Assembly (NCBI RefSeq): GCF_011386835.1
Contig: NC_088804.1
Span: 36,629,549 to 36,693,548, forward strand
DNA length: 64,000 nt
Source: Chrysemys picta bellii
Taxonomy: Eukaryota > Chordata > Testudines > Emydidae
Direction: 5' to 3'
Below the pieces are notes generated by a model. That model did no database searches. It was not told the DNA's origin and saw only the letters and a program-made list of their open reading frames with translations. Position numbers and translations under genes: made by a program. Shown here piece by piece: positions 1 through 10,161 of the stretch. The stretch's first letter is position 1. Every line of letters begins with the position of its first letter.

Positions 1-438
1 CAGCCTCTTTAGCAAGACAATCTCTGCTCAGAACTCCAGTGCATTTATTTGAATGTAGGGATAGAAAAGTGGGCTGGTGGGGCTGCAACTATGTGGGGTG
101 TCTGGGAGTGAATCAGGAATAGTTTTGGGATGAATCTCCAAAGCTTTTGTGCTTGGGTTTGTATAAGCAGTATTTATATGTGTGGATGTTATTTGAACTT
201 TTCCAAATCCCTCTGGTCTGGTAGTTGCTTGATCTGGGGAAAACTCGCAGGAACCAGATTTGCCATAAGAATATTTGAATTTTTCTGGGGTGACTGTTTA
301 TGTGTCTAAGCTACTAGTGTGAAATAGCTAGGGCCCAGTCCTCAGCTGTGCTATACTTCTGCCTCTCTGGCAGAGTAAAAGAGCCTTAAATGGGAAGGAA
401 CAGGGGATGTCTTTGACCAGCATAGAATTGCAGTAAGG

Positions 439-443
439 GCCAT
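439..443. repeat. Target-site duplication, left (GCCAT)
   Basis: The five bases GCCAT immediately outside the left LTR are repeated immediately outside the right LTR. A 5-bp duplication is typical of Ty3/Gypsy integrases and fixes both element ends. Confidence 0.9.
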
Positions 444-1259
444 TGTCAGGACTGAGATCCCCACTTTGAACTTTAGGGTACAAATGTAGGGGCCTGCATA
501 AAAACTTCTAAGCTTAATTACCAGCTTAGCTCTGGTTCGGCTGCCACCATTTTCAATGGATTCCCTCCCTGGGAAACCTTGAAAAACCTTCACCAAATCC
601 CTGGTGAAAACAAATCCAACCCCTTGGATTTAAAACAAGGGGAAATTAACCATTCCCCTCCTTCCTCCCACCAACTCCTGGTGAATCAAGATCCAAAACC
701 CCTTTGGATCTAAAACAAGGAAAAAATCAATCAGGTTCTTAAAAAGAAGGTTTTTAATTAAAGAAAAAGGTAAAAATCATCTCTGTAAAATCAGTATGGA
801 AATCAACCTTACAGGGTAATCAAACTTAAAGAGCTCAGAGGACTCCCCTCTAGTCTCAGGTTCAAAGTACAGCAAACAAAGAGAAACACTCTAGTAAAAG
901 GTACATTTACAAGTTGAGAAAACAAAGGAAAACTAACACGCCTTGCCTGGCTATTTACTTACAAGTTTGAAATAGGAGAGACTTGCTTAGAAAGATGTGG
1001 AGAACCTGGATTGATGTCTGGTCCCTCTCAGTCCCCGAGAACGAACACTCTCCCAAACAAAGAACACAAACAAAAGCCTTCCCCCCCCCAAGATTTGAAA
1101 GTATCTTGTCCCCTTATTGGTCCTTTAGGTCAGATGCCAGCCAGGTTACCTGAGCTTCTTAACCCTTTACAGGGAAAAGGATTTTGGAGTCTCTGGCCAG
1201 GAGGGATTTATAGTACTGTACACAGGACAGCTATTACCCTTCCCTTTATAGTTATGACA
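444..1259 (-). repeat. 3' LTR of the Gmr1-like element
   Basis: 816 bp, matching 5261-6078 base for base by eye except that a C-run near 1080-1089 has nine Cs here and eleven in the other copy. The termini TGTCA and TGACA are inverted, as integrase requires. Short ORFs inside it are shared with the other LTR and are chance reading frames. Confidence 0.93.
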
Positions 1260-1270
1260 CGCCCCCCAAA
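1260..1270 (-). other. Polypurine tract (plus-strand primer)
   Basis: On the minus strand the bases directly before the 3' LTR read TTTGGGGGGCG, a G-rich purine run abutting the LTR start. This is the expected place and composition for the RNase H-resistant primer of second-strand synthesis. Confidence 0.75.
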
Positions 1271-1420
1271 TCACAGATAGTGTTGGATGTTCGGTTCCAC
1301 ACTGGCTGTGATTTCTTCCTGGAGTTCTAGGAGAAAACAGAGTTAATAAGACACATGTACCTTTAGACATACTACTGATTATATAAAAACTAACAATATG
1401 TTTCATTCCAAGAACAATTG

Positions 1421-4400
1421 TTAACCAGTTAACTCTGGGAAACTTTCCCGGGAAAGTGCATCAGCCACTTTGTTAGAAGCTCCCGAAATGTGTTGTATTT
1501 CAAAATCAAAATCTTGGAGAGCTAAACTCCACCGAAGAAGTTTTTTGTTATTTCCCTTGGCGGTATGAAGCCACTGTAGCGCAGCATGGTCTGTTTGTAG
1601 TTGGAAACGCCGTCCCCAAACATATGGGCGTAGCTTTTCCAGCGCGTACACAATGGCGTAGCATTCCTTTTCACTGATTGACCAATGGCTTTCCCTCTCA
1701 GACAGTTTCTTACTGAGAAACACGACAGGATGGAATTCTTGATCCGGTCCTTCCTGCATTAAAACTGCTCCCACGCCTCGCTCGGACGCATCTGTGGTTA
1801 CTAGGAACGGTTTGTCAAAGTCTGGGGCCCTTAGCACAGGGTCAGACATGAGTGTTGCCTTAAGCTGGTTAAAGGCCTTTTGACACTTATCAGTCCACTG
1901 AACTGCATTTGGCTGTTTCTTTCTGGTTAGGTCTGTCAGCGGGGCGGCGATTTGGCTGTAGTGGGGTACAAATCGCCTATAATATCCAGCCAACCCTAAG
2001 AAGGATTGGACCTGTTTCTTAGACTTTGGAACCGGCCACTTTTGGATAGCATCCACTTTGGCCTGTAGGGGATTTATAGTTCCTTGACCCACCTGGTGCC
2101 CCAGGTAAGTCACTCTGTTTTGGCCTATTTGACACTTTTTAGCCTTAACAGTTAGTCCTGCCTGCTGGATGCGCTCGAAAACTTTTTCCAGGTGCTCCAT
2201 GTGCTCTGCCCATGAATCAGAAAAAATGGCCACATCATCGAGGTAGGCAACTGCAGATTCTCCCAATCCCGCTAGGAGACCATCTACAAGTCTTTGGAAG
2301 GTGGCGGGTGCATTTCGCAACCCGAAAGGAAGTACATTGAATTCATACACCCCTGCCTGGGTGACGAAGGCTGACCTTTCCTTAGCGGGTTCATCTAGTG
2401 GTACTTGCCAGTACCCCTTGGTTAAGTCCAAAGTAGAGATGAATTGGGCATGTCCCAATTTCTCCAATAGCTCATCTGTGCGTGGCATTGGATAGTTGTC
2501 AGGACGAGTTACAGCATTTAGCTTACGGTAGTCCACGCAAAAGCGTATTTCCCCATCTGGTTTGGGAACTAGAACCACTGGAGATGCCCATGCACTCTTA
2601 GAGGGGCGGATTATACCCATCTGTAGCATGTCCTGGATCTCCCTTTGTATAGCCGTTTTGGCATGAGGTGACTCCCGGTAGGGTGGGGTTCTAATAGGGT
2701 GAGCATTACCTGTGTCAATGGAGTGGTATGCCCGTTCGGTCCATCCTGGAGTGGCTGAGAAAATTGGTGCAAAGCTTGTGCACAGCTCCTTGATCTGCTG
2801 TCGCTGCAGACGTCCAAGGGTCGTGGAGAGGTTCACCTCTTCCACGCCACCATCCTTTTTTCCTTCGTAGTAGACACCTTCAGGCCACTCCGCATCATCT
2901 GTTTCCTGGGCTGTAAACTGGCAAACGTTTAATTCTCTGGAATAAAAGGGCTTAAGAGAATTAACATGGTATACCTTAGGCTTTATGTTGGAGGTGGGGG
3001 AGGCTATGAGATAGTTAACAGCTCCTAGGCGCTCCTGGACCGTGAATGGTCCTTCCCACGACGCTTCCATTTTATGGGCCTGGAGCGCCTTTAAGACCAT
3101 GACTTGGTCTCCTACCTTGAAGGACCGTTCTCTGGAATGTTTATCATACCAGGCCTTTTGCTCTTCCTGAGCATCCTTTAGGTTTTCTTTAGCAAGGGCC
3201 AAAGAGTGTCGGAGGGTGCTTTGTAGGTTGCTTACAAAGTCTAGAATGTTTGTTCCTGGAGAAGGCGTAAACCCCTCCCATTGCTGCTTCACCAACTGTA
3301 ATGGCCCCTTAACCTCACGGCCATACACAAGTTCAAATGGTGAAAACCCTAAACTGGGATGTGGTACAGCCCTGTAGGCAAAAAGCAACTGCTGCAACAC
3401 GAGCTCCCAATCATTGGAGTGTTCATTTACAAATTTACGTATCATGGCCCCCAAAGTTCCATTAAACCTCTCCACCAGGCCATTGGTTTCATGGTGGTAA
3501 GGGGTGGCAACCAAGTGATTCACCCCATGAGCTTCCCACAGGCTTTCCATGGTTCCTGCCAGGAAGTTAGTTCCCGAATCTGTAAGGATGTCGGAGGGCC
3601 AACCTACCCTGGCAAAAATGTCTGTTAATGCCTGGCACACACTTTTAGCCCTGGTGTTGCTTAAGGGTACTGCTTCCGGCCATCGGGTAGCAAAATCCAT
3701 GAAAGTCAGTACGTACTGCTTTCCTCTGGGTGTCTTCTTTGGGAAAGGACCCAGAATATCCACAGCTACGCGCTGAAATGGGACCTCAATTATGGGTAGT
3801 GGCTGGAGAGGGGCTTTAACCTGGTCTTGGGGTTTTCCCACTCGTTGGCACACCTCACAAGACCGGACATAATTAGCAACGTCCTTGCCCATTCCCTCCC
3901 AGTGGAAGGACTTCCCCAACCGGTTTTTGGTTCTGTTCACCCCAGAATGGCCACTGGGATGATCATGGGCTAAGCTCAAGAGCTTTACCCGATACTTAGT
4001 GGGAACTACCAACTGCCTTTGAGGATGCCAGTCTTCCTGGTGCCCACCAGAAATAGTCTCCTTGTATAAAAGTCCTTGTTCTACAACAAACCGGGATCGG
4101 TTAGAAGAGCTGAGAGGCGGTGGGGTGCTCCGCGCCGCTGCCCAAGCTTTCTGAAGGTTGTCATCTGCTTCCTGCTCGGCCTGGAACTGTTCCCTTGATG
4201 CTGGAGACATCAGTTCCTCCTTGGACTGTGGACTGGGGCTTGGTCCCTCTGGAAGCGATGCAGGTGCTGGGGCTGTTTCCATTGACTGTGAACCGCTGTC
4301 CGCTGGAGCACTATGTGGTAACTCAGGCTCTGGCTGAGCCTCTTGGGTAGGGTTATCTGCTGCTTCTGCCAGTTCAGGCTCGCTGGTGCCCTCTGGCATT

Positions 4401-4909
4401 GGAGTTGTAGACGGGTTTGCAAGCGCTGGACTCAGGGCTGGCAATGGTTCTGGTGCTGGTTGCGTTGCCAGTTCCGGTACTGGGACTGGCTTTGGCTGGG
4501 TCTCTGGGATTGGATCCACTACGGCTGTTGCAGTCGTTGGCAGGGGATCCGGTTCCACCACCGTTGTTTGGGTCTCTGGTAACACAGACGGGGCCCTGGT
4601 GGATGGCTCAGGAACAGGGATGGGGGTGAAAGCTTGCTTAGCCTTTGCTAGTTCCAGTTCATGTTTCCTTTCTTTTTCTCTCTCCTCCATCTCTTTTTCT
4701 TTCAGCTCCATCTCTCTCTTGTGGGCCCTCTCTTTGGCTTTTTTCAGCTCCATCTCTCTTTCATGGGCCTCCTTTTTGGCTTTTTCTTCTCTTTCTTTCT
4801 GCTCTGTCTCGAGTTTTGCTAATTGAAGCAGTCTCTGATGTTTTCTTTCATTTTCTTCTGCTTCTAGTTTGGCCAGTTCTATTTTGTTAGCTACTTCTTT
4901 GGTAGTCAT
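1421..4909 (-). CDS. Retrotransposon polyprotein: coiled coil, Pro-rich, IN-RT-RNase H
   Basis: One open frame of 1162 codons from the first ATG after the leader. Residues 1-92 are a highly charged Lys/Glu/Arg coiled coil, and about 93-270 are Pro/Ala/Thr/Glu-rich. Integrase follows: an HHCC zinc module (His near 315-321, C351, C354), a catalytic triad D384, D444, E480 with the canonical 35-residue D-E gap, and a GPF module near 620. Reverse transcriptase spans roughly 690-930, with D828 in LDLTKGYW and the YLDD box at 889-892. RNase H spans about 1030-1152, with D1040, E1082, D1107 and D1150. All these active-site residues are present and there is no stop. No capsid, CCHC knuckle or retropepsin motif is visible. 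The coil could be the N-terminus of the original Gag. Enzyme domain calls are secure; the role of the first 270 residues is unknown. Confidence 0.93.
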   Translation of the reverse strand: MTTKEVANKIELAKLEAEENERKHQRLLQLAKLETEQKEREEKAKKEAHEREMELKKAKERAHKREMELKEKEMEEREKERKHELELAKAKQAFTPIPVPEPSTRAPSVLPETQTTVVEPDPLPTTATAVVDPIPETQPKPVPVPELATQPAPEPLPALSPALANPSTTPMPEGTSEPELAEAADNPTQEAQPEPELPHSAPADSGSQSMETAPAPASLPEGPSPSPQSKEELMSPASREQFQAEQEADDNLQKAWAAARSTPPPLSSSNRSRFVVEQGLLYKETISGGHQEDWHPQRQLVVPTKYRVKLLSLAHDHPSGHSGVNRTKNRLGKSFHWEGMGKDVANYVRSCEVCQRVGKPQDQVKAPLQPLPIIEVPFQRVAVDILGPFPKKTPRGKQYVLTFMDFATRWPEAVPLSNTRAKSVCQALTDIFARVGWPSDILTDSGTNFLAGTMESLWEAHGVNHLVATPYHHETNGLVERFNGTLGAMIRKFVNEHSNDWELVLQQLLFAYRAVPHPSLGFSPFELVYGREVKGPLQLVKQQWEGFTPSPGTNILDFVSNLQSTLRHSLALAKENLKDAQEEQKAWYDKHSRERSFKVGDQVMVLKALQAHKMEASWEGPFTVQERLGAVNYLIASPTSNIKPKVYHVNSLKPFYSRELNVCQFTAQETDDAEWPEGVYYEGKKDGGVEEVNLSTTLGRLQRQQIKELCTSFAPIFSATPGWTERAYHSIDTGNAHPIRTPPYRESPHAKTAIQREIQDMLQMGIIRPSKSAWASPVVLVPKPDGEIRFCVDYRKLNAVTRPDNYPMPRTDELLEKLGHAQFISTLDLTKGYWQVPLDEPAKERSAFVTQAGVYEFNVLPFGLRNAPATFQRLVDGLLAGLGESAVAYLDDVAIFSDSWAEHMEHLEKVFERIQQAGLTVKAKKCQIGQNRVTYLGHQVGQGTINPLQAKVDAIQKWPVPKSKKQVQSFLGLAGYYRRFVPHYSQIAAPLTDLTRKKQPNAVQWTDKCQKAFNQLKATLMSDPVLRAPDFDKPFLVTTDASERGVGAVLMQEGPDQEFHPVVFLSKKLSERESHWSISEKECYAIVYALEKLRPYVWGRRFQLQTDHAALQWLHTAKGNNKKLLRWSLALQDFDFEIQHISGASNKVADALSRESFPELTG

Positions 4910-5242
4910 TTTCCTGTTTTCTTGTGCTGGGTAACCCCCTCTGCAGTGGGCTGAAACTGGGAAGCTCTCAGCTCTGGCTGCTGCAGAGTTAACAGTAACT
5001 TTCTAACTAGCTACTCCCGAGGATGTAAAAAGAAAAGAAAAAAAAACAATTCAGCTTGTAAATACCTTTTACCAGTCATTTGCTAATTGAACCCTTCTCT
5101 TAACAAAGGACCTGTAAAAAAAAAACTTAACACCTCTGCCTTCAGGCAAGGAGAGATAAGATATGCATCTATCTACTTCCAGCTCGGCTTTCCAAGCAGC
5201 TAGAAGGAAAAAAAAATCTCACTGGCTTTTGGGTTTAAAATG
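4910..5242 (-). other. Element leader between primer site and ORF
   Basis: About 330 bases separate the primer-binding site from the polyprotein ATG. They are A/T-rich on the plus strand with A-runs near 5040 and 5117 and show no long ORF. Packaging signals usually lie here, but nothing specific can be read. The leader plus the first 270 codons is too short to hide a normal capsid-nucleocapsid-protease block. Confidence 0.6.
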
Positions 5243-5260
5243 ATCCCACCGCTGCCACCA
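5243..5260 (-). other. Primer-binding site for tRNA-Leu
   Basis: Directly inside the 5' LTR the plus strand reads as the last 18 nt of a mature tRNA, ending in CCA. The 15 nt before CCA match, from memory, the acceptor and T-arm end of vertebrate tRNA-Leu (AAG/TAG class, 3' end ...CCGCTGCCA). The minus-strand RNA would pair with all 18 bases and prime first-strand synthesis. Confidence 0.8.
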
Positions 5261-6078
5261 TGTCAGGACTGAGATCCCCACTTTGAACTTTAGGGTACAA
5301 ATGTAGGGGCCTGCATAAAAACTTCTAAGCTTAATTACCAGCTTAGCTCTGGTTCGGCTGCCACCATTTTCAATGGATTCCCTCCCTGGGAAACCTTGAA
5401 AAACCTTCACCAAATCCCTGGTGAAAACAAATCCAACCCCTTGGATTTAAAACAAGGGGAAATTAACCATTCCCCTCCTTCCTCCCACCAACTCCTGGTG
5501 AATCAAGATCCAAAACCCCTTTGGATCTAAAACAAGGAAAAAATCAATCAGGTTCTTAAAAAGAAGGTTTTTAATTAAAGAAAAAGGTAAAAATCATCTC
5601 TGTAAAATCAGTATGGAAATCAACCTTACAGGGTAATCAAACTTAAAGAGCTCAGAGGACTCCCCTCTAGTCTCAGGTTCAAAGTACAGCAAACAAAGAG
5701 AAACACTCTAGTAAAAGGTACATTTACAAGTTGAGAAAACAAAGGAAAACTAACACGCCTTGCCTGGCTATTTACTTACAAGTTTGAAATAGGAGAGACT
5801 TGCTTAGAAAGATGTGGAGAACCTGGATTGATGTCTGGTCCCTCTCAGTCCCCGAGAACGAACACTCTCCCAAACAAAGAACACAAACAAAAGCCTTCCC
5901 CCCCCCCCAAGATTTGAAAGTATCTTGTCCCCTTATTGGTCCTTTAGGTCAGATGCCAGCCAGGTTACCTGAGCTTCTTAACCCTTTACAGGGAAAAGGA
6001 TTTTGGAGTCTCTGGCCAGGAGGGATTTATAGTACTGTACACAGGACAGCTATTACCCTTCCCTTTATAGTTATGACA
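5261..6078 (-). repeat. 5' LTR of the Gmr1-like element
   Basis: 818 bp, the promoter-bearing copy in minus-strand orientation. It differs visibly from the 3' LTR only by two extra Cs in one run. TATA-like boxes lie very close to its upstream end, which implies a very short U3. Confidence 0.93.
6026..6070 (-). promoter_or_regulatory. TATA-like boxes in the 5' LTR
   Basis: On the minus strand CTATAAAGGG (6061-6070) and CTATAAATC (centred on 6026-6031) lie about 10 and 50 bases inside the LTR. Either could position transcription of the element. The second leaves a more usual U3 length. The same boxes occur in the 3' LTR. Confidence 0.45.
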
Positions 6079-6083
6079 GCCAT
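6079..6083. repeat. Target-site duplication, right (GCCAT)
   Basis: Exact partner of 439-443. The pre-insertion locus can be read as sequence up to 443 joined to sequence from 6084. Confidence 0.9.
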
Positions 6084-7919
6084 GATGCCCTGAGAATGTT
6101 GGGGACAGTATTAGGGTTTTAGGGTTTAGAGTGAGTTCTACCTTTGCCCTTGCTGTCATTTTTTCCATGGCACCCTTTCCAGGTGACAGGACTAAACCTG
6201 CACTTTCTTCAGAGTGAAATCCCATCTCACTTTTCAACTGAATCACCAGGCTGCAGCACTCGCTGCTTACCTACTGTAGGTTGGTGGACCCAGTCGCCCC
6301 CTGGGAAAGCAATCGGCCTTGCCCAGTTCATGCTGCAGCCCTTACTACAGGGCCCTTTTTATTCTCCAGTACACAAAACAAAGAAACATGGAACCATAAC
6401 ATAAACCTATTCCCAACCCAGGTTGTAGGTCTTCTGGCTTCCAGCATCTTAATGGTCAGGACCTTTGTCAGGCTCTGGGTGAGGGTCACGCAATCCACAG
6501 GGCCTGCTTGCCCTGCTGTCCCAGTAACATGTACATTCCACCCTCTACTAGTCCCCTTGTTCCCCTTATAAAGGTGAGCCCTCATTTATAGCCCCCAATA
6601 GGGAATTATCAGACCCAATCACGTGGTGCCACCCACCTATATTGGATGATTCCCAGTATCTGCATGCTTGATTCTTCTCCAACAGAGGGCTGGCTGCCCT
6701 CCAGCACTCCTGGCTCTTAAAGGGGCAGACCTCCATGGTGTACCTATTATACCATCTCAGCACAGTCAGATGAGTTTGGGCCCTGCTACAGACTTTTCTC
6801 TGAGATCTTGTGACCGGTACGAAATTGCAGTGACTCAAGACAGCTTCTTCAAAACAGGTATAATTTGCATGTCCATCAGACAACATCACCATCAGAGAGG
6901 AAGGGTTAAAATAATAAGACCCTCAACACACATTGTCTTACCTAGGCTTAGCCTCTCCTTGCCAGTTTTAGTAGGTCCCACTTGACCCAGGGACCTCTCA
7001 GCTTTGGGGGACTGGTTGAGACAAGGCTTCATCCTGCACCTTCTGCCTCTCTGACAGTCTGATCCCCAGTCAGTGTATCCCCCTCACGTCAGTCTCTTAT
7101 TTATCCATTTCAGAGTTCCTTTGTTCAAGAGGTCCCATCCAAAGACACCACAAGGTTTCGAGTATGGCTCCTGAACCTGGCCAGACTGGTTTCTGCATCT
7201 CTCCAGGTGGGTCAGGGGGCACAATGTTAGCACTGGATTAATTGTATTGTCCATTGGGGCACTGCTGGGCAATTGAATTAGAGTCAGTGCTGAGTTCCTG
7301 GATGTCTGGTGAGAGCCCCAGCTGGAATTAACCCTTAGGGCTCTATAGAGCCAGCCACAAAGTAACGACCAAGTCCACACAGACATACACACCCACCCGG
7401 GAAGAAGTGGATCAGGCAGCCATGGGGGCAAGGCTGAAGTGCATGGTGCTATTCTCTGCTTCCCAGGGACTATATGGGATAGTAACTTTACATTACTATC
7501 TACATGTGTGAGGGAAGCAGGGTTTAGACCCCTCTGTGGTACCATCCATAGTAAGATCATTCAATTAAAGATACAGTTCAAATTGTGGGTTGAAAATTGG
7601 GTTCTTATTTTATCTATCTTGATTTTACTAAGTTTATTCTAAAGTTGCTCTGACTTGCATGACTGATGGAGACTGGGCATTCATCAATGTGACAGCCATG
7701 GGTGTGAATTCAGACAAATGGGAACATGCAGATATCACCACGCGTTTGAAACTCAATATTTTCATCAGATAAGTAAAAGTGAACAGAAGTCTTCATGGTA
7801 CAAGCTATTTTACCACCTGGGGGCCTGATTGTCAGTTCTGCCCAGACTCCACTGAGTGAAAAAATGGAGAGATGGGAACTAAGATGACTTTATGTCACTT
7901 TCATGCTTCCTTACACTAA
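6084..7919. other. Gene-free stretch, no recognised feature
   Basis: No ORF here resembles a known protein. The moderately GC-rich part at about 6240-7100 has, on the minus strand, a CTATAAATG box near 6583-6591 and could be an old LTR, but I found no matching partner or duplication. Confidence 0.4.
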
Positions 7920-8223
7920 GGGTACGTCTACACTACCAGCCGGATTGGCGGGTAGTGATCGATCTATCGGGGATCGATTTATCGCGTGTAGTGTAGGCAC
8001 GATAAATCGATCCCCGATCGCTCTCCCGTCGACTGCTGAACTCCAGCAGTGCGAGAGGCGGAAGCAAAGTTGACGGGGGAGCGGTGGCCATCAATCCCAC
8101 GCCGCGAGGACGCGAAGTAAGTAATTTTAATTCGATCTAAGATGCGTCGACTTCCGCTACGCTATTCTCGTAGCTGAAGTTGCGTATCTTAGATCGATCC
8201 CCTCCCCTAGTGTAGGCCAGGCC
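7920..8223 (+). mobile_element. MITE, GGnnTnGTCTACACTA terminal-repeat family, copy 1
   Basis: A 304-bp non-autonomous DNA transposon. The ends are inverted (CTACACTA core at both), and TAA flanks it on each side (7917-7919, 8224-8226). It holds two internal hairpins: 7969-7984 with 8000-8015, and about 8132-8161 with 8169-8197. A 3-bp duplication fits PIF/Harbinger-like elements. No coding capacity. It is nearly the reverse complement of the copy at 18767-19071. Confidence 0.8.
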
Positions 8224-8226
8224 TAA

Positions 8227-10161
8227 GGGATGCTCTAATCTACACTCAGCTGCCTATGTCCATGTATGGGGGTTCACTCACCACAGGAGCACCTCCTTGT
8301 GGTCAGGTGTGGTGTAGCAGCTGTCTCCTCATATGGCTCTCTCTGCCGATGGTCACTCCATCACTGCGGTGGGATCTCTTTGCACAACTTGGTCCTCGGG
8401 CCAGGTCACCCTTTAATCCATCCCTTCCAGGTAACAGAGTTCAACCCAACTATAGTCAAATGACCTCATAGCAGGTCTTCTGTCTGTCTCTGGACTTCAT
8501 GGTCTTCACTCCCCTTGCCACAGGGAGTTTCACCCCACCTTCCTCAGTGGCTGGTAGGGGAACCCAGGCCCTCCCTCTGCTCTGGGTTCCAGTCCAGGGA
8601 CCCTGTAGCTAGCAGCCAAGGTCTACTCCCTCAGGCTCCTTGCTGGTTCCCTGGACTGTTTCCTATCTCTTATCCCCCGTGAGAGTGATGGCAGCCTCTT
8701 TCTTCCACACACTTCCTGGCTTTATAATCACCACCCAGCCCCTCCCCAGTGGGGCTTCATTATCAATTAAGCCTGCCTTTCTCTCTCTCACAGGTGCTGC
8801 CAGATATGTTAAGTGGCCCACATTAACCCCTTCAGGGCATTTGTGGGGTACACACTCCATGAGGACAGCTGCCAAGATTGGCTACAGCACATAGGTACAC
8901 TCAGCATGGCTATTTTCCCCCAGCATGTCCTCTATACTGGGGGCTGCTGGGAGGAGGGGCTAAAAGTCACTATGTTGGCTTTACACCAATCCGGGAATCC
9001 CCTGTTCTAGGCATATTTCCTGGTGGCCAGAAGTTCCGGCTTTATAGTGCCCTCCTGCAAGGTACTATGCATCCTTAACCCTCATTGAAGTCAATAGGTG
9101 TTATAGTCATTCAGCAATTTGCAGATGCACAGCACCAGGCAGGATAGGGTGCTATGCTATGAAAGAGAGACATGCAAGTGAAGGGGTTTGGTTGTGGAGT
9201 AATTGGAGTAAGCCAAGAAGTGGCAGGATAGGTTATCCGAACTGTTATTATAAAAAGTTATGCCCACAATTTGCCTTTAATCCACTCATCTCACTAGGTC
9301 CACATTTCCTCAAATAGTTCAGTTGTTCATTTCATAGAGACAATAAATCGTTTCTATTCCCTTGATTGCTATATCCTTCTCCGTCAAAAGAATTTAACTG
9401 GCCAACTGTTGCATTTGTAACCATTATTTGTCATCTTTTAATATTTTAACAAGCAGGCAAGAGTTATTGATTCTAGCTGAAAAGGAAATTAGTCATGCCC
9501 AACAAGTAAACGATGTACCTGCCTCACCACTCAAAGTTTGTGCTAAGTGATTTTAAAGTTCCCATTATATATGGATTTTGTCATTCAAATCAAGAATGAA
9601 TTAATGTTAATAGGTACGTTTGCAGAAGAGCAGGTGAGAAGTCATTACAGTTTTTTTTAGGGCAAAATAACACAGGAACTAACTACTTATGAATCTTTTT
9701 CCAGGGAATCTGTTGAAATGGCTGTGATTTATACCCTGCTGAGATACTAGCCTAGTTTTCAAGGCAATAGAATTTGCCCAGAATTTGTTCTCTCTCTTTC
9801 TATTTCATGGTCATAAAAACAAAAAAAAGTCAGTTTCAGACCAAACTGAAGGAGGGAAGAAAACTTTTTGAATTTTTAAACATTGTAAGTTATTCAGTGC
9901 AGTTCATTTTCTTGACATTTTGTTTATTTAAATTGTGTTGCCTTTAATGTGACTATTCACAATATTGAACTTGGGTTAGTTTGGGCAAAATCCAGCTTTC
10001 AGTCTGGATATAGTGGTCCATTTATCTGCAGTGCAGACCTTTACTACGTATTCTACCCTCAAGCCATGCCCTTTCACTGATGTTACTGTACAGCCATGTT
10101 TGTAGGGAGAGGAGAACATCAGAGGCATACCTCTCAACCTGCCACTATCTTGTTGGGGGAC
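8227..10161. other. Gene-free stretch, no recognised feature
   Basis: No supported ORF. About 8500-9080 is GC-rich and looks like decayed repeat (possibly an LTR), but it has no ends I can define. From 9100 to 10160 the sequence is AT-rich and unremarkable. Confidence 0.4.

Larger units (their letters stand above)
444..6078 (-). mobile_element. Full-length Gmr1-like (Ty3/Gypsy) LTR retrotransposon
   Basis: A 5.6-kb element on the minus strand with every structural landmark: terminal repeats beginning TGTCA and ending TGACA, a 5-bp duplication (GCCAT), a primer-binding site directly inside the 5' LTR, a purine-rich tract directly inside the 3' LTR, and one long ORF. The ORF places integrase before reverse transcriptase. 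Known Ty3/Gypsy elements have the reverse order except the Gmr1-like group of deuterostomes, so I assign it there. The LTRs look identical except for one homopolymer, so insertion is recent. Capsid, nucleocapsid and protease domains are not recognisable. The copy is therefore probably a deletion derivative or a member of a non-autonomous lineage, mobilised if at all by proteins from elsewhere. It lies about 36 kb beyond the 3' end of KCNG4, in the same orientation. Confidence 0.93.

Noticed and set aside
4270..4310. Asp-Ser-Gly in the Pro-rich region as a possible retropepsin active site
   Set aside because: No hydrophobic flanks, flap or second motif; the tripeptide sits in low-complexity sequence.
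4120..4890. Several plus-strand frames antisense to the polyprotein head
   Set aside because: Shadows of the Pro-rich and coiled-coil coding sequence; rich in Trp, Cys, Ser and Phe as expected from the complement.
6084..9080. Decayed endogenous retrovirus or second LTR element next to the Gmr1-like copy
   Set aside because: GC-rich patches and a TATA-like box are suggestive, but no paired LTRs, duplication or retroviral protein motif could be found.
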